64,000 nucleotides of DNA from contig CAVVFL010000011.1 of assembly GCA_963747375.1 (NCBI GenBank), positions 310,001 through 374,000 of the forward strand, in the 5' to 3' direction. Below, piece after piece: positions 56,192 through 64,000 of this stretch (the stretch's first letter is position 1; each line of letters begins with the position of its first letter). The notes under the pieces are model-generated. The model searched no databases. It was not told the DNA's origin and saw nothing but the letters and a program-made list of their open reading frames with translations. This DNA is from Sva-07 sp963747375 (GTDB taxonomy: Bacteria; Actinomycetota; Acidimicrobiia; Acidimicrobiales; Ilumatobacteraceae). The position numbers were made by a program, and so were the translations under genes.

Positions 56192-57505
56192 TCAGCGGCA
56201 GAGGGCGGCGGGGAGTCGACCGGCGGCTTGATGCGCGTCGAGCAACTCGTCGACCATCGCCTCGATCCGGTCAGGTGCCATGGTCGCGGATGCGTTCGGG
56301 TCGAGCAGCGCCGCGTGGTGGACGTGCGACCGATCACCTTCCACGACGGCGCGCACCGCGAGGTCGCACACGTCGAGGTACCGGCGGTTGATCGCCGCGC
56401 ACTGCGGCGGCACCGCCTCGGCGACGAGAGGATGAACTCCGGAGCCGTCACACGTCGCCGGCACCTCGACCACACCCCACTCGGGCAGTTCGGCAACGAG
56501 GCGCCCACCGTCGGCCGACCGGTTCGGCACATTGGCGTAGACCGGCCGGGACTCGCCGTCGACCAGCGATCGTGCGATCTGCGGCGCGTACTCGCCCGAC
56601 GGCAACAGCTCACGGCGGAACGGACGCCGTCCGTCGGCCACCTCCACCGCACCCGCGAACCACTCGGCATTGTTCGCCCGCCGTTCCCAGTACGGGTTGA
56701 CCGGTAGGTCGTACCGCTCGACCTGTTCCTCCCACGGCAGGTACCAGGGCACGTACTCGGCGTTGTGCTTCGAACTCTCCGTGACGAAGTAGCCGAACCG
56801 TCGCAGCAGGTCGGCGCGCACCGTTCGCGCGAACGGCGTGTCGCCCTCGGCGAGTTCACGCAGCCGCGGATACACGTCGACACCGCGATGTTCGAGACGC
56901 GAGATGAACACCTGATGGTTCACCCCGGCGCCGGCGAACTCGAGTTCGGCGATCGGGATGTCGAGCAGGTCGGCGACTGTTGCCGCGGTCATCCACGTCG
57001 AGTGGCACAGCCCGATCGTTCGTACCTCGGGCACCATCCGATCGAGTGCCATGCCGCACATCGCCATCGGGTTGGTGACGTTGAGCAGCAGTGCGTCGGG
57101 GCAACGAGCGACCATGTCGCTGGCGACCGCGGCGAGCGCCGGCGCCGTTCGCAGGATGCGGATGACGGCGCCGATCCCGACGGTGTCGGCAACCGTCTGG
57201 CGCAGCCCGTACCGGGCCGGGATCTCGAAGTCGGGCCGGATCGACTTCTGCATGCCGACACCGATCGAGGTGACCACCACGTCGGCACCGTCGAGCGCCG
57301 CCGCCCGGTCGTCGTAGGCGCGAACCTCGGCGGGTACGTCCATGTCACGCGCCACGACGCGGCCGAACTCTTCGACCGCGGCCAGCCGGCCCGGGTGCGT
57401 GTCGACCAACGCGACCTCGTACGCGCCGATCCCGTCGAGTGCACAGAAGTCGGCGAGCTCCAACATGAACTGGGCGCTGCCGGCGCCGACGATGGCGATC
57501 TTCAC
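56192..57505 (-). CDS. Glycoside hydrolase family 4 enzyme
   Basis: A 437-residue NAD- and metal-dependent glycosidase that cleaves by oxidation/elimination. Seen: N-terminal NAD motif KIAIVGAGSAQFMLELADF, LLLNVTNPMAMCGMAL, the metal-site Cys in IGLCHSTWM, and GAGVNHQVFISRLEHRG with the His. It is intact and ends a three-gene minus-strand operon (GH4, kinase, GH4). GH4 enzymes act on alpha- or beta-glucosides, galactosides or glucuronides, often 6-phosphorylated; CHS at the metal site is common in alpha-specific members. Confidence 0.93.
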   Translation of the reverse strand: MKIAIVGAGSAQFMLELADFCALDGIGAYEVALVDTHPGRLAAVEEFGRVVARDMDVPAEVRAYDDRAAALDGADVVVTSIGVGMQKSIRPDFEIPARYGLRQTVADTVGIGAVIRILRTAPALAAVASDMVARCPDALLLNVTNPMAMCGMALDRMVPEVRTIGLCHSTWMTAATVADLLDIPIAELEFAGAGVNHQVFISRLEHRGVDVYPRLRELAEGDTPFARTVRADLLRRFGYFVTESSKHNAEYVPWYLPWEEQVERYDLPVNPYWERRANNAEWFAGAVEVADGRRPFRRELLPSGEYAPQIARSLVDGESRPVYANVPNRSADGGRLVAELPEWGVVEVPATCDGSGVHPLVAEAVPPQCAAINRRYLDVCDLAVRAVVEGDRSHVHHAALLDPNASATMAPDRIEAMVDELLDAHQAAGRLPAALCR

Positions 57506-58455
57506 GACACCACCTCAGAGGTCGTCGCCGAGGGCGATTCGGAAGCGAGCTCGTCGAGGGCGAGGCTGATCGCGCCCAGCGCAGGAGTGGTCGTCAGGGG
57601 CACGATCGTCGCGTTGGGACAGTCGACGGCGACAACAGATGCGAAAACCTCCGAGAACTGGCCCCCGCCGGCATGTACTCCGCCGGACGTGACGAGTTCG
57701 AACTCGTCGGTCATCCCGAGCCGGGCCGCCACGCCGACGACCATCGCCGCGTGCCGGACGGCGACATCGGCGACGATCGATCGGGCGACGTCATCACCGT
57801 CGGCGGCGACCCCGACGACCAACGGCGCTCGTCCGCGGATCCCACCAACGCGACCACGCGTGATCGATTCGAACATCGCGGGGACATCGGGTTGACCCAT
57901 CGCGTCGAGAAACCGGTCGGTGAGGTCGGTCGCCGGTGCGGTCCCGTGGTGCTGGGCCGCGATGGCGTGGAGCGCCTCGGTGACGAGCGTGCCGGCGCCG
58001 CTCGGCTCGCCCCACCCGACGGCCATCGTCCGGAACCACTCCCCGTCGCGATTGACACCTGCGGTCACCGATCCGGTCCCGACGCTCGACACGATGCCCC
58101 AGCGCCGAGAGCAGCCCGCTCTCAACGCCACCCGGGAGTCGTTGACGACGACCTGGCGCCCCGTGAGCCCGAGGCCTGACAGTGCGTCACCGACCGCGAC
58201 GACATCGCTGGGCCAGTCGACCCCGGCGAGTCCGAACACCGAAACCCGGACATCGCCGCGAGTGGCACCCGCCGCGCCGAGTGCCTCGTCGATCGCGGCG
58301 GCGAGCACGTCGGCCGTCCGCGCGACGCCGATGCTCTCGTGGTTGGTGCCACCCGTCGTGGTCGAGGCGAGAACGGCACCCGTGAGGTCGGCGATCACGA
58401 CGTCGGTCGAGGTGCCGCCGCCGTCGACGCCGAGCACGATGCCCGACCCGTTCAT
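57502..58455 (-). CDS. BadF/BadG-type ATPase, N-acetylglucosamine kinase-like
   Basis: A 317-residue ASKHA-fold kinase. Seen: phosphate-1 motif GIVLGVDGGGTSTDVVIADL, GLAGVDWPSD, phosphate-2 VVNDSRVALRAG, GIVSSVGTGSVTAGVN, and adenosine motif ELVTSGGVHAGGG. Members phosphorylate N-acetylglucosamine or related sugars, or act as ATPases. It is coupled at both ends (ATGA) to two GH4 genes, so it probably phosphorylates a sugar released or used by them. No sugar transporter lies in the window. Confidence 0.92.
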   Translation of the reverse strand: MNGSGIVLGVDGGGTSTDVVIADLTGAVLASTTTGGTNHESIGVARTADVLAAAIDEALGAAGATRGDVRVSVFGLAGVDWPSDVVAVGDALSGLGLTGRQVVVNDSRVALRAGCSRRWGIVSSVGTGSVTAGVNRDGEWFRTMAVGWGEPSGAGTLVTEALHAIAAQHHGTAPATDLTDRFLDAMGQPDVPAMFESITRGRVGGIRGRAPLVVGVAADGDDVARSIVADVAVRHAAMVVGVAARLGMTDEFELVTSGGVHAGGGQFSEVFASVVAVDCPNATIVPLTTTPALGAISLALDELASESPSATTSEVVS

Positions 58456-59744
58456 CCGAGCCTGCCCAGCCAACCCTCGTTGACCTCCACGAGACGCGCC
58501 CACACTGCCGGCGCGTCCGAGATCGACGGCCCGAGCGGATTCGTCACCAAGCGCCCTGATCGCCGCGTCGCGATCACCGTCGACCGCCGCTTGCACCGTC
58601 AGGAGCTCGAAGTCCTTCACCGTGCGGACCAGGGCGTCGACGTCGGGGCGCAGCGCATCGACATGGATCGGTTCGATGCGGTCGCCCTCGATGCGAACCG
58701 ACACCTCGACCACGACGTCGCCGGGGAGACCACGGATCACGCCTCGGTTCGGAGTGTTGATGACGTGCACGGTGTTCGCATCCGAGGTGATGTCGGCCAT
58801 CAGCGCGGCCGCGGCCTCGGAGTAGTGCGCGCCGCCGCGCTCGGCGAGCTCGGCCGGCTTCTCGACGAGGTCGGGGTCCGCGTACTGCTCGAGCAGTGCG
58901 TCCTCGATCGCCACCACCGCCGACGCCCGTGTGGGGTGCGTCGCCTGGTGCCGAACCCATGCGTCGGTCTCGTAGTAGTAACGAAGGTACGAGTTCGGGA
59001 TCGCGCCGAGCGTGTCGATCGCCTCGGGCGTCCAGTCGGGTTCGGCGTCACGGCTCGCGGTCGGCGCCCGCTCGCTGCACTGCACGCTGCCGAAGTCCGT
59101 CGAGCACCTCGGCGGTGCGATCGACACCGTCGACGGTCACACCGCGAACCCAACTGAGATGGTTGAGCCCGACGTAGTCGAACTCGACGGCGCTCGTGTC
59201 GACTCGCAGCGAGCGCGCCACGGCGGCCTTGATGCTCCAGGGCACGTTGCACAGCCCGATCGTGGTCACATCGGTGTGACGACACAGTGCCTCGGTCACG
59301 AGACCGGCCGGGTTGGTGAAGTTGATCAGCGTCGCGTCGGGAGCGAGACGCTCGATGTCGGCTGCGATGTCGAGGGCGACCGGGATCGTGCGCAGCGCAT
59401 TCGCGAAGCCGCCGACGCCGACGGTCTCCTGGCCGATCAGTCCGAACTCGCGACCGAGTTGTTCGTCGCGCTCACGCGCCGCCATACCGCCGACGCGCAT
59501 CTGGCTGACGACGAACGTCGACCCGGCGATCCCGACGCGCCGATCGGTCCCCCATTCGACCACGACGCGGCTCCCGACGCGCTTCGCACATCCGGCGGGC
59601 CAACGGGCCGAGGATCGCGAGCCGCGCGGGGTCGATGTCGACGAGATGGATCTCGTGCAGGTCGAGCGCCTCTCGACGCGAGAGCAGTCCCTCCACCAAC
59701 TCCGGGGTGTAGGTCGACCCGCCCCCGACGACACAGACCTTCAC
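58452..59744 (-). CDS. Glycoside hydrolase family 4 enzyme (6-phospho-beta-glucosidase-like), several frameshifts
   Basis: Second GH4 enzyme and first gene of the operon. GTG 59744 starts KVCVVGGGSTYTPELVEGLL. After a shift near 59585 come FVVSQMRVGGMAARERDEQLGREFGLIGQETVG, NFTNPAGLVTEAL, IGLCNVPW (metal Cys) and GLNHLSWVRG. After another near 59075, IPNSYLRYYYET and TPNRGVIRGLPGDVVVEV. A last shift near 58555 gives the normal end PLGPSISDAPAVWARLVEVN. The GLNHLSW and NVPW forms match CelF/6-phospho-beta-glucosidase-type members. Reconstructed length is about 430 residues. Confidence 0.87.
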
Positions 59745-59753
59745 GACAGGACG

Positions 59754-60185
59754 TCAGCTCTTGGAGTAGTCGACCGAGAACCAGCGATCTGGCGTGATCC
59801 GGATGCGGATCTCGTCGGACGCGACGTTGCCCGACGCGTACGCGCGCCCCATCGAATCGCCGAGATACCGGATCGCCATCGGCTCGACGACGTCGTGCGA
59901 CTCCGCACCCAGTTCGTCGATGGTGACGGTCCCCTCGACCGACACGTACTTGTACGGCAGTTCCTCCTGCTGGGCACACAGCGAGGCGCGCCCCGCTGCC
60001 GCAGCGAGACGGCCCTTCAGCGACGACGCGCTCGTGAGCACGGCGACGTCACCGCCGGGTTCGTAGGAGTACCAGACCGGCAGCAGCAGCGGTGGGCCGT
60101 CGGCGCGCTCGAGCCCCAACACGCCCACGTGCAGCCCGGCCAGGAACTCCTGGCGCTCGGTCTCGGTCATCTTCTGATCAGCCAT
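59754..60185 (-). CDS. PPOX-family F420/flavin-dependent protein
   Basis: A 143-residue split-barrel protein: ERQEFLAGLHVGVLGLERADGPPLLLPVWYSYE, GRLAAAAGRASLCAQQEELPYKYVSVEGTVTI and YSKS end. The PVWY and KYVSVEG segments are typical of F420-binding nitroreductase-like PPOX proteins in actinobacteria. AAGGAG lies upstream of ATG 60185. It is followed by the GH4 operon after only 9 bases, so it may be its first gene, though no functional link is clear. Fourth PPOX protein in the window. Confidence 0.9.
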   Translation of the reverse strand: MADQKMTETERQEFLAGLHVGVLGLERADGPPLLLPVWYSYEPGGDVAVLTSASSLKGRLAAAAGRASLCAQQEELPYKYVSVEGTVTIDELGAESHDVVEPMAIRYLGDSMGRAYASGNVASDEIRIRITPDRWFSVDYSKS

Positions 60186-60330
60186 GGCGCTCCTTCGATC
60201 GGTTGTCCGCATCCTCGCCGATGCCGGGCGTTCGGCACGAACCCGCCTCGCGTCACATGTGACCGGGCACCGTGTGGGCCGTACGACGTTGGCTCGTCGT
60301 GGGGGTGGGCGAGTGTGGTGGACTTGGAGG

Positions 60331-61074
60331 ATGAGCGTGACCGATCGACCCGCCGTACGGCTCTACCGCGACACCGGCGCCAAGCCGGAGCCCGATCTTC
60401 ATCCGAACGGCGTCAACCATCTGGCCATCTCGACCGCCGACATGAAGGCGCAGCTCACGTTCTTCGCCGAGGTGCTCGGCTGCCCCACACGAGCGCTGTA
60501 CTGGATGCATGGCGTGCCGAACACGTTCCACGGGTTCGTCGAACTCGCCGGCGACAGCTACATCGCGTTCGTGCAGGCGCCCGGCAACCCGACCGAACCA
60601 GTGTGGGGTGTCACCCATTCCGGCAACGCCGGCGACCCGGTCACCGCCGGCACGATGCAGCACGTGGCGTTCAACGTCGACTCGATCGACGACGTGCTGA
60701 CCTTGCGCGACCGCATCCGCAGCCACGGCATCCAGGTCTTCGGGCCGCTCGACCACGGCATGATCCAGTCGATCTACTTCGCCGGACCCGAAGGGCTCAG
60801 CCTCGAGGTGTGCACTGGTCGTGACATCGACGAACACCAGTGGGTCGACCCCGAGGTGCAGGAGCTGTGCGGCATCTCCGCGGAGGAACTCGCACGTCTC
60901 ACCGACCCCGCCGGATTCGAACGGCCCGACGAGCCCGTCGCTCAGCCCTCCTACGACGAGTCGCTGCCGAACATGCACTATCCCGAACCCGTGCGCGAAT
61001 TCCTCATGGGCATGCCTGACGACGACGTGTGGACGAACCTCAGCGAATCGACACCTCCCGTCGCGTCGGACTGA
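60331..61074 (+). CDS. Glyoxalase/VOC-fold protein with C-terminal extension
   Basis: A 247-residue protein with one VOC module (residues about 25-170): GVNHLAISTADMKAQLTFFAEVLGC, then TMQHVAFNVDSIDDVLTL, and SIYFAGPEGLSLEVCTG, giving a His-His-Glu metal set. A tail of about 75 residues, acidic and Pro-rich (LPNMHYPEPVREFLMGMPDDDVW), is not part of the fold. ATG 60331 directly abuts GGAGG; GTG 60337, two codons later, has better spacing and may be the real start. A 12-base palindrome GTCACATGTGAC (60252-60263) lies in the divergent gap to the PPOX gene. Confidence 0.87.
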   Translation: MSVTDRPAVRLYRDTGAKPEPDLHPNGVNHLAISTADMKAQLTFFAEVLGCPTRALYWMHGVPNTFHGFVELAGDSYIAFVQAPGNPTEPVWGVTHSGNAGDPVTAGTMQHVAFNVDSIDDVLTLRDRIRSHGIQVFGPLDHGMIQSIYFAGPEGLSLEVCTGRDIDEHQWVDPEVQELCGISAEELARLTDPAGFERPDEPVAQPSYDESLPNMHYPEPVREFLMGMPDDDVWTNLSESTPPVASD

Positions 61075-61089
61075 CGCTCGACGAAGGTG

Positions 61090-61590
61090 TCAGGCGCCCG
61101 GTCGAGGGCGCCCGGGCGCCGCCGTGCGAGCGAGGATGCCGAGCGTCGCTCGCAGGTTCGTCTCCGAGATCACCGGGAAGATCGCCTCCACCATCGGTTC
61201 GTACTGCTCGTGGATGTTCGACCAGTCGTAGTACGAGGTGACCCGCGTGCCGCCGTCGACCGCATCGAGGCGGTAGCCGTACACGTGGCCGAGCGGGGGA
61301 TCCATCGTGCCCTCGATCGTCCACGCGATCTCGCGATCGCGGTCGAACGTCTCGATGATCACTTCGACGTCGTACTCGCCGAGGTCGAAGTCGCGCAACG
61401 AATCGCGATCCATGTGGACCAAGAAGCGATCGCCGACCGCCTCGGCGGCGTCGCCCTCCGCCGACATCAGCATGCCCGAGGCATCGATGGCGACGTGGCC
61501 GGACGGGCTGCGCAGGATGTCGAAAATCGTCGTCGGATCGGCGGAAATGAGGCGGTCGACCTCGATGCGGCGGGGTGCGGGATCGGTCAC
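61090..61590 (-). CDS. SRPBCC (START-like) lipid-binding/cyclase-fold protein
   Basis: A 166-residue protein of the polyketide cyclase/START-like superfamily. Seen: RRIEVDRLISADPTTIFDILRSPSGHVAIDASG, VGDRFLVHMD, WTIEGTMDPPLGHVYGYRLDAVDGGTRVTSYYDWS and a long C-terminal helix. The fold makes a hydrophobic pocket; ligand unknown. GTG 61590 is chosen; an upstream start would add 12 residues. Convergent with the VOC gene. Confidence 0.87.
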   Translation of the reverse strand: MTDPAPRRIEVDRLISADPTTIFDILRSPSGHVAIDASGMLMSAEGDAAEAVGDRFLVHMDRDSLRDFDLGEYDVEVIIETFDRDREIAWTIEGTMDPPLGHVYGYRLDAVDGGTRVTSYYDWSNIHEQYEPMVEAIFPVISETNLRATLGILARTAAPGRPRPGA

Positions 61591-61756
61591 CGGGTGAGCT
61601 TGGCATCCCACGGCCGTCGGCGCCACGTGGAATCACCCCGCACGGGTGAGGACCCCCACGGTGTCCCGATGCGAGGATTGGTTGTGTACCCGCATCGCGC
61701 CCGAGACCGGACGGCGGACCCACGACACATGACCTCGACCTCCACGGAGAACTTCA

Positions 61757-64000
61757 ATGAGTGACTCACTCGAACTGATCATGGCGGCCTACCCGTCGAT
61801 CGATGCGGCCCAACACGACTTCGATGCGCTGTCGGCACTCGTGGCCGACAGGACGGTCGCGTCCGACGGCATCATCCTCGTCGAACACACTGCCGACGGG
61901 CAGGTGAAGGTGACCCACACCGCCGACCATCTCGGGCGCAAGGGCCTCGGGTGGGGTGGCGGCGTCGGCGTGCTCGTCGGCCTCTTCAACCCGCCGATGC
62001 TCGGCGCCGTCGTCGTCGGTGGGGCGGTGGGTGGGCTCGTGGGCAGGTTCACCAAGAAGAAGGTCGATGCGGGCCTCGGGGAGAACCTGGGCGAGAAGCT
62101 CCCCGCCGGTGGGGCCATGGTCATCGCGCTCATCGACCCCGACGACCGTCTCGTCGTCGAGCGGGCGCTCGGCGAGCACCCCCGGTCACTCGGTCGCACC
62201 GATGGACAGCGACGGGCTCACCGATCTCAAGTCCGCGCTGGCCGAGGCCGCGGGCAAGTTCACCCCCGATCGCTCGCGCCTGCCGATCCCCGACAAGACC
62301 TTCGCCGGTGTCGCCGGTCGCACCATGAAGGATTCGGTCGCCGACTGGGCGATGATCCCCGGGCCGGCCGCGCCTGCAGGGGCGCCGAACGTCCTGGTGG
62401 TGCTCATCGACGACGCCGGCTACGGCACACCCGACACCTTCGGCGGCCCCGTCGCGACGCCGACGTTCACCCGGATCGGCGAGATGGGGATCACCTACAA
62501 CCGGTTCCACGTGACCGCCGTCTGCTCGCCCACACGCGCTGCGCTCCTGACGGGCCGCAACCAGCACCGCGTCGGCTTCGGCTCGATCGCCGAGTATCCC
62601 GGGCCGTTCCCGGGCTACACCGCGTCGAAGCCGAAGTCGTGCGCCGGATTCCCCCGCATCCTGCGCGACAACGGCTACGTCACCGGCGGGTTCGGCAAGT
62701 GGCACCTCACGCCCGACAACGTCCAGGGAGCCGCCGGCCCCTTCGACCACTGGCCCAAGTCGTGGGGATTCGACCACTGGTGGGGATTCCTCAGCGGCGC
62801 TGCGGGCCAGTACGACCCCATCATCACGCTCGACGACTCGATCATCGGCGTGCCGACCAACGACGACGGCTCGCAGTACTACTTCCCCGACGACATCACC
62901 GACAAGGCCGTCGAGTGGCTGCACGCGGTCCGCGCTCAGGACGCCCAGAAGCCGTGGATGATGTTCTATTCGACGGGCTGCAGCCACGCCCCGCACCACG
63001 TGTCCAACGACTGGGCCGACAAGTACAAGGGCAAGTTCGACGACGGCTGGGACGCGCTGCGCGAGCGGACGCTCGCACGCCAGAAGGAACTCGGCGTCGT
63101 CCCGCAGGACACCGAGCTGACCGAACGCCCCGACTTCTTCCCCGCATGGGACACCTTGACCGACAGCGAGAAGAAGCTGTACGCCCGCCAGATGGAGGTG
63201 TTCGCCGGCTACTCGGAGAACGCCGACTGGAACATCGGCCGCCTGCTCGACGAGGTCGAGACAATGGGCGATCTCGACAACACGCTCATCTTCTACATCT
63301 GGGGCGACAACGGCGCTTCGATGGAGGGCACGGTCACCGGTTCGTTCAACGAGCTGACGTTCCTCAACGGGCTCGTGCTCGACCCCGACCAGCAACTGGC
63401 GTTGATCGAGCAGTACGGAGGCATCGAAGGGCTCGGCGGCATCCACTCGGCGCCACACTTCGCCGGAGCGTGGGCGCACGCCTGCAACGCCCCGTTCAAG
63501 TACGGCAAGCAGACCGCCAGCCATCTCGGCGGCACCCGGGATCCGATGGTCGTCGCGTGGCCGGCGAGCATCGCACCCGACGCCGATGTCCGCACACAGT
63601 TCACCCACGTGATCGACATCGGCCCCACGGTGCTCCAGGCTGCGGGGATCCCCGAGCCCGACTTCGTCGACGGCATCGCCCAGGAGCCGATGGACGGCAC
63701 GAGCTTCCTCTACTCCTTCGACGATCCCGCAGCCCCCGAGCAGCACACCCAGCAGTACTTCGAGATGTTCGCCAGCCGCGGGATGTACAAGGACGGATGG
63801 TGGGCCGCATCACGGCCCGAACGCCTCCCGTGGGACGTCTCTCCGGCGACGCTCGCCGCATACGGGCCTGACTCGGACTGGGATCCCGATCGCGACATCG
63901 GCTGGGAGCTCTACGACCTGACCACCGATTTCTCCCAGGCTCACGACATCGCCGCCGATCATCCCGACAAGGTGCTCGAACTCCAGGAGCTCTGGTGGAG
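61757..64000 (+). CDS. AtsD-like arylsulfatase with N-terminal DUF1269-type membrane domain (3' partial, one frameshift)
   Basis: Residues 1-140 (MSDSLELIMAAYPSIDAAQ, KGLGWGGGVGVLVGLFNPP, VVVGGAVGGLVGRFTKKK) are a DUF1269-like domain with a Gly-rich membrane hairpin. Near 62180, at a run of five C, the frame must shift one base to continue SVAPMDSDGLTDLKSALAEAAGKFTPDRSRLPIPD and the sulfatase domain. That contains VLVVLIDDAGYGTPDTFGG, the formylglycine site VCSPTRAALLTGRN and GKWHLTPDN, followed by HAPHH and IWGDNGASMEG. The gene is open to the window end. Mycobacterial AtsD has the same two-part layout, supporting fusion rather than two genes. The CSPTR cysteine is the substrate of the FGE at 50565. 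Confidence 0.88.

Noticed and set aside
60252..60263. GTCACATGTGAC as a CRP-type site
   Set aside because: Palindromic, but the half-site spacing (TCACATGTGA without a six-base spacer) does not fit TGTGA-N6-TCACA; noted only within the VOC gene entry.
62130..63746. 538-codon minus-strand frame
   Set aside because: Antisense to the sulfatase, whose catalytic motifs are unmistakable.
61757..63871. Single 704-residue plus-strand frame starting with the DUF1269 domain
   Set aside because: After about residue 140 it becomes Arg-rich shadow sequence; the sulfatase is encoded one base over, so the real product shifts frame near 62180.

Overview
The window is high-GC DNA (about two thirds G+C by eye) with dense, often overlapping genes, many GTG starts and many ATGA or GTGA stop/start overlaps. 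Together with tandem universal-stress proteins (USP), a DevS/DevR-type two-component pair, an LppM-like lipoprotein, an AtsD-like sulfatase, a mycobacterial-style group 3b NiFe hydrogenase and a heliorhodopsin, this suggests an actinobacterium, most likely an aerobic aquatic member of the Acidimicrobiia (Ilumatobacter-like). The lineage is inferred from gene content only. I see no rRNA, tRNA, CRISPR array, insertion sequence or replication origin.

Layout. 1-1.7 kb: acyl-CoA OB-fold protein and thiolase. 1.7-10.2 kb: a stress/dormancy island with four USP genes, two flavin split-barrel (PPOX) proteins, a beta-CASP nuclease, a D-2-hydroxyacid dehydrogenase, a PAS histidine kinase and a DevR-like regulator. 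10.4-16.1 kb: a tightly coupled operon of an AhpD-like protein, an acyl-CoA synthetase, 2-oxoacid dehydrogenase E1alpha, E1beta and E2, and an acyl carrier protein. 16.1-22.9 kb: envelope proteins, a GNAT acetyltransferase, two rhodanese-containing sulfur genes and a carbonic anhydrase. 23-26.8 kb: PEP synthase and small enzymes. 27-32.4 kb: a secreted 5'-nucleotidase and a secreted lamin-tail nuclease. 32.5-34.4 kb: a CMD protein and a cation/proton antiporter. 34.5-43 kb: two aromatic-ring degradation modules run by a GntR and a TetR regulator. 43-48.1 kb: group 3b NiFe hydrogenase operon. 48.2-54 kb: SelO, a toxin-antitoxin pair, formylglycine-generating enzyme, heliorhodopsin and an SGNH hydrolase. 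54-61.6 kb: amidase, methyltransferase, two GH4 glycosidases around a BadF-type kinase, and small enzymes. 61.8-64 kb: an arylsulfatase running off the edge, a likely client of the formylglycine enzyme.

How it may work together. A 14-base element resembling a DevR/DosR box recurs beside the USP/PPOX genes and upstream of the hydrogenase operon. This suggests that one low-oxygen or redox regulon covers both, as is known for mycobacteria. A separate TACC-N6-GGTA element sits in front of both rhodanese-containing genes and points to a CsoR/CstR-type persulfide regulon. A 52-base palindromic repeat occurs four times in gaps next to gene ends, with one more decayed candidate.

Caution. Roughly a third of the recognisable genes need one or more single-base frameshifts to read through. 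They span unrelated, normally essential-looking families, so indel errors in the underlying assembly are more likely than mass gene decay. Such genes are given here over their full reconstructed span, with the approximate break points stated.
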